Translations under genes and position numbers: made by a program | In this document: positions 51,976 to 59,056 of the stretch, piece after piece | How the letters are laid out: every line of letters begins with the position of its first letter | Numbering within the stretch: the first letter of the stretch is position 1 | DNA from: Flavobacteriaceae bacterium UBA1682 | Lineage (GTDB): Bacteria > Bacteroidota > Bacteroidia > Flavobacteriales > Flavobacteriaceae | Length of the DNA: 59,056 nt | Direction of reading: 5' to 3' | Assembly: GCA_002320285.1 (NCBI GenBank) | Contig: DCKE01000018.1 | Coordinates: forward strand, 22,755 to 81,810 | The notes under the pieces: model-generated | Database searches by the model: none | What the model saw: the letters and a program-made list of their open reading frames with translations, nothing else | What the model was told of the DNA's origin: nothing

Positions 51976-53517
51976 CTAGTAGTTGAGTTTTTCCAATCGA
52001 ATTTGATTGTATTTCTCATCTTTATTATATTCTCTCAGCAATATATATCCCTCCTTTGCAGGTATAGGCGCTATAGAGAATTCATCCGATGACATCGGAA
52101 TACTCTCTTGGTTGAATTTACCATCTACTAAAGTATTGATGCCTAACATCCAGTTTTTCTCACCGGTTTCATCGTCTTTTTTATTGTTTTTAAAGAAAAA
52201 TACTACGCCATTTCTATTATTGATATATTGAGAAAAGAGATAATTGTTTAAAATATATCTGCTTTTGTCTTTTTCAATGACGTGATTTTCGACGAAGTTA
52301 CCTTCAGCATCAAAGTTAAATAACATAAAGTCTTGTGCTTTGGCCAAAACATGATATACCACAACAATTTTATCTTTCTTGTATTTTTCCGCTAATAGTG
52401 AAAAACGTCCGTCTTTAAAAATAAAAAGGTTTTTGGTAATCAATTGATACCCGTCTTTAAATTTACCCACATGATCAATACCTGTTTTACCTTTTATCTT
52501 GGACCAAGGATTGTATTTTCTGCGAATTTCTTTTCCCTTGTCATCCAAAACCACTTGGTAAATACCTAAGTTCTTCTCCCAGTTAAATTGAGTGTTTTTA
52601 TCATAAGCGCTGTAATTTCCTACGATATAATAGTTACCATTGTAGTATTCGACCTTGGATGTATGGTTAAATTTTGATTTTTGATCCTCAACTGCATACT
52701 CAAATCTTTTCTTACCGGTTTCTAAGTCTAGCACCACAATTTTTCTGGAAATCGTTTGTTCCTTAGAATACTTTGATTCCATAAGAATAATACTCTCGTC
52801 TGTTGTTCTAAGTATGGCGATATCCGACCAATCCTTTTTAGTACCTGTTTCATTGTATTTATACTCCCAAAGTAACGAACGATCTAGCTTGTAAATGCGC
52901 ATAAAGCCATTTTCAAATTCGTATTCTTTCTCCTTGCCAAATTCAAAGACTATATAATGACTTTTATCTTTGATGTTGAATCCCTGAATTAAAGAGTAGG
53001 CTTTATTTTTCTTATATACACTGCGCAATTTTTTGGGATCTATATCAAAATCCTTAATCTCACCATCTACGTAGTTAAAGGGTTCTGACACCGTAGATTC
53101 TTTTAGTGAAATAGTTCTGTTAACATATACCGGTACTACGGTTTTGTTCATGATCGCAGCACCTTTATATAATTTCGTCAACAGTATCTGATCGGATCCC
53201 ATAGCGGTACAGTTAGAAAAGGAGGTCGAAACTGATGAAGCGCGTTGCTCAATAAATTTACCATTGGCTACTTTATTTAAATTTTTATCTAAATAAACGT
53301 ATTCATATTGGTAATTGTAATTGGAGATTTCCCCTTGATTAAAAAAGTAGATATAACCTAATATATCTCCATTTGTGTCGTAAAGTAATGTGCTATATTC
53401 CAATTCTCCTTCAGCTATAGTAGCTAAGTTTTGCATTTGTGCCGTTGCGTTTGCACACAGCAATAGGAAAAGCATTGGAATTAAAGTCTTTTTAAAATTC
53501 GTGTAAAGGTGTTTCAT
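51976..53517 (-). CDS. Secreted protein of unknown function, 513 aa
   Basis: Sec signal peptide (TLIPMLFLLLCANATAQ). The mature region is beta-rich with repeated short strand pairs (YIYFFNQGEISNYNYQYEYVYLDKNLNKVANGKF; IVVLDLETGKKRFEYAVEDQ; GIYQVVLDDKGKEIRRKYNPW) suggestive of a beta-propeller or WD-like repeat fold. No catalytic motif seen. Possibly periplasmic or outer-membrane associated. Monocistronic. Confidence 0.7.
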   Translation of the reverse strand: MKHLYTNFKKTLIPMLFLLLCANATAQMQNLATIAEGELEYSTLLYDTNGDILGYIYFFNQGEISNYNYQYEYVYLDKNLNKVANGKFIEQRASSVSTSFSNCTAMGSDQILLTKLYKGAAIMNKTVVPVYVNRTISLKESTVSEPFNYVDGEIKDFDIDPKKLRSVYKKNKAYSLIQGFNIKDKSHYIVFEFGKEKEYEFENGFMRIYKLDRSLLWEYKYNETGTKKDWSDIAILRTTDESIILMESKYSKEQTISRKIVVLDLETGKKRFEYAVEDQKSKFNHTSKVEYYNGNYYIVGNYSAYDKNTQFNWEKNLGIYQVVLDDKGKEIRRKYNPWSKIKGKTGIDHVGKFKDGYQLITKNLFIFKDGRFSLLAEKYKKDKIVVVYHVLAKAQDFMLFNFDAEGNFVENHVIEKDKSRYILNNYLFSQYINNRNGVVFFFKNNKKDDETGEKNWMLGINTLVDGKFNQESIPMSSDEFSIAPIPAKEGYILLREYNKDEKYNQIRLEKLNY

Positions 53518-53827
53518 AATTTTTTTTTAATAGAAATTTGGCCAAAAATACTATTAAAATCAGCTATATATCTAATGAAAATTATTAAATTATCGTTCAA
53601 TGCAGGATTTTTTAAATTCCTTATTATGAAAATATTCAGATAACGGGTTGTGGTGTGTTGTAGTGATGTTTTAAGCGGATCGTTGAATAGGGGGATTTTA
53701 AAATAATAAAAACTCAGCAGTGGTAAAATGTTGTTTGATCACGAGCGATGAGAGTGATAAAGCGTGGTGCCCATAGAAACTTTTGTTTGTATGGGCACCT
53801 CAGTAGAAGATAGTCTAAAAGAATTTT
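53518..53827. other. Intergenic region with hairpin at 53766-53799
   Basis: GGTGCCCATA (53766-53775) and TATGGGCACC (53790-53799) form a 10-bp stem, 29 bp after the leftward MFS stop. No T-run follows, so terminator function is uncertain. No ORF in the rest. Confidence 0.5.
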
Positions 53828-55108
53828 TTAATGCATTTCGTTAATAATGGGATCCTCTAATGAAGCATCGGGTATAGAATTTACTGCTTTTCGCTTAATT
53901 AATCGATCAACGCGACTCATCATCAAGATACTGATACAAGAAATCACCACCACCACATAACCGACGATGTCGTAATTGATCAACGGACTGGTTTTGCTTT
54001 CCTGGTAAACGATTAGTCCAGCAACAGCTGCACCGATCCCTCCAGAAATTTGCTGTAAGGAAGCATTAATACTCATATAAGCACCGCGATCTTTCATTTC
54101 GGGAACTGCACTGCTCATGGCGGAAGAAGGAACCATACGGCCCATGATTCCGATCATCATTAAAATGTTCGTAATGATTACCAACCAAAAAGGAACAACT
54201 GCTAAGTTGGTGTAAACCACACAAACCAACATCAACCAGATACAGGCTATGGCAAAGAGTTTAAACTTGCTCATTCTGTCGCTGAGCTTACCGATAAAAG
54301 GCATCATGGCGAGCGAACTCAAACCGGATATCATAAACAACATCGGTAATTGCGCTTCGCTGACTCCAAGATTGTTAACAGCAAATACAGTTCCAAAGGG
54401 CATCATCATAAATCCGCCGACAGACAAAATTCCCGTAGCCATAAATCCTATGCGATAGTCTTTGTCTTTTAAGGTATGCCACAAGTGCAATAAGGCCTTT
54501 TTATCTTGTTGAACAGCCAAATGAGCATTGACGGGTTTTAACCAGACGGCAATACTTGCTGCTATAAAAATGGATAATCCAACAATCATAAAGAACGGTG
54601 CTTCCCATGCCCATTTATGTGCAATGTATAGGCCGATTGGAATCCCGAGCACCTGACTCGCTCCGAAACCCATTTGCACAAAACCCATCACGCGTCCACG
54701 CTGTTGCAAACTAAAGATATCGGTGATAATCGCCATCGATATCGAACCGATTACACCGCCAAATAAACCGGTGAAAATTCGAGCAGCTACCAAGGTCGGG
54801 TAGGAGTTGGCCAATCCACAGAATAAAGTCCCAACTATAAATCCAACATAGAAGAACAACAATAGTTTTTTTCGATCAAATTTATCGGCAAAACCCGCTG
54901 TCAGCAAACCCGAAATTCCGGCACTAAAAGCATAGGCAGATACGGCAATACCAAAATCTTGAGTGTCCATGTCTAAGGATTTCAACAGCAAATCTCCTAG
55001 TGGAGACATCACCATAAAATCCAAAATTACGGTGAACTGTGTAATGGCTAAAATAAGAATAACAAATTTTTCATAACCGGTGAAAGGCACCGTTTTTTTC
55101 TTTTCCAT
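53828..55108 (-). CDS. DHA1-family MFS transporter
   Basis: 426 aa, 12 transmembrane helices. Drug:H+ antiporter-like inner-membrane exporter. Motif A lies at about 65-75 (GFADKFDRKKLLLF), and FGGVIGSISMAIITDIF and FGASQVLGIPIGLYIAHKWAWEAPFF resemble Bcr/CflA/AraJ transporters. It is 37 bp downstream of a TetR gene on the same strand, which probably regulates it. Substrate unknown. Confidence 0.9.
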   Translation of the reverse strand: MEKKKTVPFTGYEKFVILILAITQFTVILDFMVMSPLGDLLLKSLDMDTQDFGIAVSAYAFSAGISGLLTAGFADKFDRKKLLLFFYVGFIVGTLFCGLANSYPTLVAARIFTGLFGGVIGSISMAIITDIFSLQQRGRVMGFVQMGFGASQVLGIPIGLYIAHKWAWEAPFFMIVGLSIFIAASIAVWLKPVNAHLAVQQDKKALLHLWHTLKDKDYRIGFMATGILSVGGFMMMPFGTVFAVNNLGVSEAQLPMLFMISGLSSLAMMPFIGKLSDRMSKFKLFAIACIWLMLVCVVYTNLAVVPFWLVIITNILMMIGIMGRMVPSSAMSSAVPEMKDRGAYMSINASLQQISGGIGAAVAGLIVYQESKTSPLINYDIVGYVVVVISCISILMMSRVDRLIKRKAVNSIPDASLEDPIINEMH

Positions 55109-55145
55109 AAGTATAGGTGGGAGTAATTAAGCTAAATAGACTTGT

Positions 55146-55784
55146 TTATTGTATAAAGGGCTTCACGGTTGAGTTAGACTCCATGGCCGAGTTGTTTTTT
55201 TTTAAAGCGCGAACAACCAAATCAAAAGTTTGCCATAAAACTTCTTCTTTCAGTTGATAGGGCTTGCCTTCCAAATCGATTTCTTCATAGTGAAATTTGA
55301 TCAGGGAATAAAGTGGGGCATGGGCAATAGACCAATAGACTTCCAGGGGAATACGATCGATTTCGTCTCGCTTAAAAGCATTTTCTAAAAACTGATTTAA
55401 CTGTTGTTTGATTTTATTCATCAACACCTTTAAAAAATCGCGATAGTAGGAAGAACTTTTGACTTGAACCATAAACAAAACCGAATCTCGTTTATGCATC
55501 ATTTGATGATAACGATTGATCCATTGTTGCCTTAAACCGGCTTCAAAAGACATTTCCGGGCTAAAATCTTTTAAAATTAAATCGGCCAATTCTGCTCCTT
55601 GTTCGGTGGTTAGTTGGAAAATTAAATCGTCTTTATCCTTATAATAAATGTAAATCGTAGCAACGGAAACCTTAGAAAGCTTGGCTAATTTGTTGATGCT
55701 GAAATTCTCCAAACCCCCTTGCCCAATCATGGCAATGGCATTTTCTTTTACGGTTTTTTGCTTGTCGAGATTCCTTGCTCTCAT
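55146..55784 (-). CDS. TetR-family regulator of the MFS gene
   Basis: 212 aa from ATG 55784 (MRARNLDKQKTVKENAIAMI), the usual TetR start; the open frame extends to 55859 over the operator and is not used. HTH at about 25-50 (NFSINKLAKLSKVSVATIYIYYKDKDDLI). First gene of the tetR-MFS pair and likely an autorepressor; a TGAATATTCA palindrome lies 29 bp upstream. Confidence 0.9.
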   Translation of the reverse strand: MRARNLDKQKTVKENAIAMIGQGGLENFSINKLAKLSKVSVATIYIYYKDKDDLIFQLTTEQGAELADLILKDFSPEMSFEAGLRQQWINRYHQMMHKRDSVLFMVQVKSSSYYRDFLKVLMNKIKQQLNQFLENAFKRDEIDRIPLEVYWSIAHAPLYSLIKFHYEEIDLEGKPYQLKEEVLWQTFDLVVRALKKNNSAMESNSTVKPFIQ

Positions 55785-55812
55785 CACTTTAAATTTAAAA
55801 TGCAAATATAAG

Positions 55813-55822
55813 TGAATATTCA
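55813..55822. promoter_or_regulatory. Palindrome upstream of tetR-MFS
   Basis: TGAATATTCA is a perfect 10-bp palindrome 29 bp before the TetR start codon; probable TetR operator. Confidence 0.5.
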
Positions 55823-55875
55823 TTCTCTTAAAAGTAAATGTGCGATTTTTAGAGGGCATTCTACGGTAAATAAAT

Positions 55876-55883
55876 TATTTTTG
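55876..55883 (+). promoter_or_regulatory. -7 box of the FKBP gene
   Basis: TATTTTTG, a TAnnTTTG match 19 bp before the ATG. Confidence 0.5.
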
Positions 55884-55902
55884 TCCTATTAATATAAGAA
55901 TT

Positions 55903-56340
55903 ATGGGGGTAGCAGAACTTTTACAAAAGCGAAAAGCCGCTTTGGCTTTAAAAAATCAGGAAGACGGTGATGCGTATAGATTGTCGTATCAACTGCATCA
56001 AAATACTATAAAATTGGACAGTGGCATCATTTACGAAATCTTGGAGCAGGGTAGTGGTATTAAACCCTTAGTGACTGATCGTATTTTATGTCATTATCAC
56101 GGTACTACGGTTAGCGGTGAAGTATTTGATAGTTCGGTATTGCGCAACCAACCGGCTACCTTCTCATTAGTCAAATTGATTAAAGCATGGCAGCAAGTGA
56201 TTCCGTTGATTGATGTGGGAACCAAATTTCGGATGGTTGTGCCCCCTGAAATGGCGTATCGAGACCAGCAACTGACTAAGGAGATTGGTCCAAACAGCAC
56301 TTTAATCTTTGAAATCACCTTGTTGGACATCGTTTTATAA
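55903..56340 (+). CDS. FKBP-type peptidyl-prolyl cis-trans isomerase
   Basis: 145 aa. No signal peptide or lipobox, so predicted cytoplasmic, unlike many Bacteroidota FKBPs that are lipoproteins. FKBP domain at about 38-145: SGIIYEILEQGSG, ILCHYHGTTVSGEVFDSS, PATFSLVKLIKAWQQVIPLIDVGTKFRMVVPPEMAYRD, IGPNSTLIFEITLLDI. The usual FxLxxVIPG is SLVKLIKAWQQVIP here. Divergent from the tetR-MFS pair. Confidence 0.92.
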   Translation: MGVAELLQKRKAALALKNQEDGDAYRLSYQLHQNTIKLDSGIIYEILEQGSGIKPLVTDRILCHYHGTTVSGEVFDSSVLRNQPATFSLVKLIKAWQQVIPLIDVGTKFRMVVPPEMAYRDQQLTKEIGPNSTLIFEITLLDIVL

Positions 56341-56495
56341 TGATTTTTCAGACCTTATAATTCAATAATTTTAACTGTAATACTAGTATGTTTAGTAGGT
56401 AAAGTGTGATTATACAGGGCTTTATATATAGTGATATTTGTTTTTTTGCTGAGGAATTTGTATCTTGGAGAATAACCTGTTTAAAAACGAGTACG

Positions 56496-56618
56496 ATGAA
56501 GATAAATTACTTTTTACTTTTAGTAGGTCTAATTGTTGGAGCTAGTTTGGGCAAACGGAAGCAGTCTACGGATTTGAAAGCTGTTTATGCGGATAAGAAA
56601 AAGGGGGCTCCGAATTAA
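56496..56618 (+). CDS. Short ORF with a leader like that of the next gene
   Basis: 40 aa from ATG 56496 (MKINYFLLLVGLIVGASLG, then KRKQSTDLKAVYADKKKGAPN). The N-terminus matches the leader of the following secreted protein (MRINYFLALTFLTLGSVYAQ) at 8 of its first 10 positions. The frame is open further upstream to 56406 but with an implausible start. It may be a genuine small secreted peptide or the remnant of a duplicated gene start. Confidence 0.4.
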   Translation: MKINYFLLLVGLIVGASLGKRKQSTDLKAVYADKKKGAPN

Positions 56619-56624
56619 AAAGAC

Positions 56625-56632
56625 TATATTTG
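56625..56632 (+). promoter_or_regulatory. -7 box of the 56658 gene
   Basis: TATATTTG matches TAnnTTTG and is 25 bp before the ATG. Confidence 0.5.
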
Positions 56633-56657
56633 GAGATAACCTTATAATAGTAAAACA

Positions 56658-57221
56658 ATGCGGATCAATTATTTTTTAGCGCTAACTTTTCTTACTCTCG
56701 GGTCGGTATATGCACAGACGAACCAGGCTCAGGATCAATTTTGGAATCAACTACAGTCGCGCTGTGGACAGGCATTTGCTGGTAAAATGACTACAGACCC
56801 AATACCTAAAGACTTTTCGGGAAAGGAACTCGCTATGTTTGTTATGAGTTGTTCTGACACGGAAATCAAAATCCCTTTTTATGTCGGTGATGATCACTCG
56901 CGCACTTGGGTATTTACAAAAACACCACAGGGTATTAAATTAAAACACGATCACCGTTTAAAAGACGGTTCCGAAGATAAAATCACACAATACGGAGGCA
57001 CTACCACCAATACCGGCAGTAGCGCGATACAATATTTTCCAGCTGATCAAGAAACCGCAGATTTAATTCCTGCTGCAGCTGGAAATGTGTGGTGGGTCAC
57101 GATTAATGGCAGTGAATATACCTACAATCTCAGACGCGTAGATTCTCCGAATCACTTTCAAGTTCAATTTGATCTAACAAAAGAAATTCCCCAACCGCAA
57201 CGTCCTTGGGGACATGAATAA
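56658..57221 (+). CDS. Secreted protein of unknown function, 187 aa
   Basis: Sec signal peptide (RINYFLALTFLTLGSVYAQ). The mature part is one compact domain with FWNQLQSRCGQAFAGKM, FVMSCSDTEIKIPFYVGDDHSRTWVFTK, KLKHDHRLKDGSEDKITQYGGTT, FPADQETADLIPAAAGNVWWVTI and YTYNLRRVD. From memory, these segments recur in conserved hypothetical proteins of Bacteroidota and Proteobacteria. Two Cys (36, 65 region) could form a disulfide. The HDHR motif is distinctive. Function unknown. Confidence 0.8.
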   Translation: MRINYFLALTFLTLGSVYAQTNQAQDQFWNQLQSRCGQAFAGKMTTDPIPKDFSGKELAMFVMSCSDTEIKIPFYVGDDHSRTWVFTKTPQGIKLKHDHRLKDGSEDKITQYGGTTTNTGSSAIQYFPADQETADLIPAAAGNVWWVTINGSEYTYNLRRVDSPNHFQVQFDLTKEIPQPQRPWGHE

Positions 57222-57249
57222 AGAAACTTTTTTTACGAAAATTTTGATA

Positions 57250-57275
57250 AGCAGCCCCTTTCAGGCTGCTTTTTT
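57250..57275 (+). terminator. Terminator after the 56658 gene
   Basis: AGCAGCC (57250-57256) / GGCTGCT (57264-57270) followed by TTTTT. Confidence 0.88.
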
Positions 57276-57502
57276 ATTATAAATTCTTCGAAATATTATT
57301 TTATTAAGAAAAAATTAAAAGAGTTCTATCGGAAATAGATTAAATTTATAAGATCAGCGGGTTAATCGCTGATGATGGTTATGTTGTAAAATGTCTGAAA
57401 TCAAAAGCTTAATGGCGCTTGTAAATGCAACTGTAAAGGTCAGGTTTGATTGGTATTTCAGATAATAACCGTTTATTTTTTAAATCAATAAAATTACAAA
57501 TT

Positions 57503-57925
57503 ATGAAATTCACTAGAACAGCAAATGCCATTTGGCACAAAGACCTCAAAACGGGCAGTGGTACGATCAGTACAGAAAGCAAGGTATTAAATCAGGCGGC
57601 TTATGCCTTTAAAACGCGATTTGAAAACGGCAACCCCGGTACGAATCCCGAGGAATTACTCGGAGCGGCACATGCAGGCTGTTTTACCATGCAATTAAGT
57701 GCCTTACTTAGTGAACAGGGATTCATCCCCGATGAATTGGCTACACAAGCCTTAGTTACTTTTGAAGACGGTAGTATTGCGTTGATCGAATTGATCGTTG
57801 ACGCTAGTGTGCCAAACATCTCTGCCGAAGTTTTTAATGCTACTGCTCAAAAGGCGAAGGAAATTTGCCCACTGTCTAAAGCCTTACAAGCCGTAAAAAT
57901 CGAATTAAAGGCCAACTTGAAATAA
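57503..57925 (+). CDS. OsmC/Ohr-family peroxiredoxin
   Basis: 140 aa from ATG 57503 (MKFTRTANAIWHKDLKTGSG); an upstream ATG at 57446 adds an untypical leader. Redox Cys pair C60 (AAHAGCFTMQLS) and C122 (KEICPLSKAL), the OsmC hallmark for thiol-dependent reduction of organic hydroperoxides. OsmC subtype is favoured by the TNPEELLGAAHAGC context. It is 13 bp upstream of the LLM gene, so both are likely in one operon. Confidence 0.93.
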   Translation: MKFTRTANAIWHKDLKTGSGTISTESKVLNQAAYAFKTRFENGNPGTNPEELLGAAHAGCFTMQLSALLSEQGFIPDELATQALVTFEDGSIALIELIVDASVPNISAEVFNATAQKAKEICPLSKALQAVKIELKANLK

Positions 57926-57938
57926 AGACAAAGCTAAT

Positions 57939-58982
57939 ATGGAAATAGGAATCAGTATGTTTGGGGATTTGGCTTTTGACAAAGTCACTCAAAAATTTCA
58001 ATCCCCTCAATTGCGGTTACAAGAAATGATGGAAGAAATCAAATTGGCCGATGAGGTTGGTTTAGACGTATTCGGTATCGGAGAGCACCATAGACCGGAT
58101 TTCTCGGTATCGGCGCCAGAAATCATTTTGGCAGCGGCAGCTACCATTACAAAAAACATCAAATTAACCAGTTCGGTAACGGTCTTGAGTTCTGTTGATC
58201 CGGTACGTACTTATCAAAATTTTGCCACGGTGGATCTGTTATCCAACGGGCGTGCGGAAATCACCGTGGGCAGGGGTAGTTTTACAGAGTCATTTCCTCT
58301 TTTTGGTTACGACTTGGATCATTATTCGGAACTATTTGTTGAAAAACTCGATTTGTTGATCAACATCAATACCCATGAAGAGGCCTTTAGTTGGAAGGGG
58401 AATTTCCGCGCTCCTTTGCACGAACAGCAGGTGTTGCCCAGACCGACAAAGCCTTTGGATATTTGGGTAGCCGTAGGCGGTACTCCAGAATCTGTGGTGC
58501 GGGCTGCTCGATTGGGATTGCCGTTAATCATTGCGATTATCGGTGGTATGCCCCGTCAGTTTAAACCGTTTTTTGACCTGTATCGACAAGAGTATATAGC
58601 GGCAGGACACGATGTCTCTAAAATGCAATTGGCCACGCATTCACACGGTATAATCGGAGAGAATTCACAACATACCGCCAATAAGTATTTTGACAACTAT
58701 GCCGAACAGATGAATAGAATCGGCCGCAGTCGCGGTTGGTCGCCCTATACCAAAGAACAATACGAAGGCGGTAGAAGTAAAGAAGGGGCGTTGTTTATAG
58801 GAGAGCCGAATGAAGTGATAGACAAACTACTCTACCATCAAGAGATGTTTGGACTCACCCGTTTTTTATTACATGTAGATATCGGTGCACCGAATCATAA
58901 AGATTTGATGAAGTCGATCGAATTATTGGGAACTCACGTTGCTCCAGCGGTTAAAAAGGCATTGTTCAAGCCGTTAATTTAA
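57939..58982 (+). CDS. Luciferase-like (LLM) flavin-dependent monooxygenase
   Basis: 347 aa. TIM-barrel FMNH2-type oxidoreductase. GISMFGDLAFD, the GIGEHHRPDF segment, LTSSVTVLSSVDPVRTYQNFATVDLLSNGRAEITVGRGSFTESFPLFGYDL and WVAVGGTPESVVRAARLGLPLIIAIIGG are typical of the Atu2307/CDE3631-type subfamily. Substrate unknown. Pairing with OsmC suggests a role around reactive organic compounds or oxidative stress, which is inference. Confidence 0.9.
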   Translation: MEIGISMFGDLAFDKVTQKFQSPQLRLQEMMEEIKLADEVGLDVFGIGEHHRPDFSVSAPEIILAAAATITKNIKLTSSVTVLSSVDPVRTYQNFATVDLLSNGRAEITVGRGSFTESFPLFGYDLDHYSELFVEKLDLLININTHEEAFSWKGNFRAPLHEQQVLPRPTKPLDIWVAVGGTPESVVRAARLGLPLIIAIIGGMPRQFKPFFDLYRQEYIAAGHDVSKMQLATHSHGIIGENSQHTANKYFDNYAEQMNRIGRSRGWSPYTKEQYEGGRSKEGALFIGEPNEVIDKLLYHQEMFGLTRFLLHVDIGAPNHKDLMKSIELLGTHVAPAVKKALFKPLI

Positions 58983-58993
58983 TCGTATTCAAC

Positions 58994-59056
58994 CCCGTAG
59001 GGGTGACGTCATTCTATTTGTTGCCGCGATTATTACCGTAATGATTGCCGTTATTT
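58994..59056. repeat. Possible intergenic repeat element at window end
   Basis: CCCC-GTA-GGGG hairpin (58996-59006) in the context AACCCCGTAGGGGTGAC, followed by short GTTGCCG/GATTGCCG-like repeats running into the window edge. The first part resembles, from memory, a dispersed intergenic element seen in many Bacteroidota genomes. Incomplete here. Confidence 0.35.

Overview
The window looks like chromosomal DNA from a Flavobacteriaceae bacterium (phylum Bacteroidota, Flavobacterium/Myroides-like). The reasons are the AT-rich intergenic DNA, recurrent TAnnTTTG promoter -7 boxes with little Shine-Dalgarno signal, two giant secreted proteins ending in a type IX secretion (T9SS) type B sorting domain, Cys-Ser-Lys-Asp-Asp type surface lipoproteins, and several families typical of the group. 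No rRNA, tRNA, transposase, integrase, phage gene or CRISPR array was recognised.

Layout. 1-345: an unusual array of degenerate 8-bp repeats kept in strict 8-bp phase. 413-2108: three small genes of unknown role. 2290-9390: a complete catechol ortho-cleavage (beta-ketoadipate) module: AraC-type regulator, catB, catC, catA, then pcaD, a fused 3-oxoacid CoA-transferase (pcaIJ) and thiolase pcaF. Together these take catechol to succinyl-CoA and acetyl-CoA. No enzyme making catechol is in the window. 9438-11245: acetyltransferase, a small lipoprotein behind a near-consensus sigma-54 promoter, and tatA. 11592-16273 (minus): tetR-tolC-emrA-emrB tripartite efflux operon. 16632-20279 (minus): secreted protein of unknown function, an lpxD homologue and an OmpA-family lipoprotein. 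20632-22473: Fe-superoxide dismutase translationally coupled to a small helical protein, then xanthine phosphoribosyltransferase. 22560-24570: a divergent MocR/PdxR regulator and GNAT pair with clear operator repeats. 24856-26836: zinc alcohol dehydrogenase and a lipoprotein.

27227-39910: two giant paralogous T9SS adhesin-like proteins (about 2035 and 1796 residues) face each other across a small methyltransferase gene. Each is built of ~263-residue modules (fibronectin-III-like plus choice-of-anchor-J/MAM-like); one has four modules, the other three. 40301-46668: periplasmic thioredoxin, TIM-barrel protein, VOC protein, DUF1304 membrane protein, Na+/H+ antiporter and a DUF47-PiT phosphate transport pair. 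47000-59056: a 595-residue uncharacterised protein, a beta-propeller lipoprotein, an M48 peptidase, a secreted protein, a TetR-MFS pair, an FKBP, a small duplicated-leader ORF, a secreted protein, OsmC and a luciferase-like monooxygenase.

The most interesting items are the octamer array, the catechol module under an AraC rather than LysR regulator with its candidate operators, the sigma-54 lipoprotein promoter, the paired modular giants with a 39-bp palindrome in front of one of them, the PdxR-like operator repeats, and the uncharacterised 595-residue protein.
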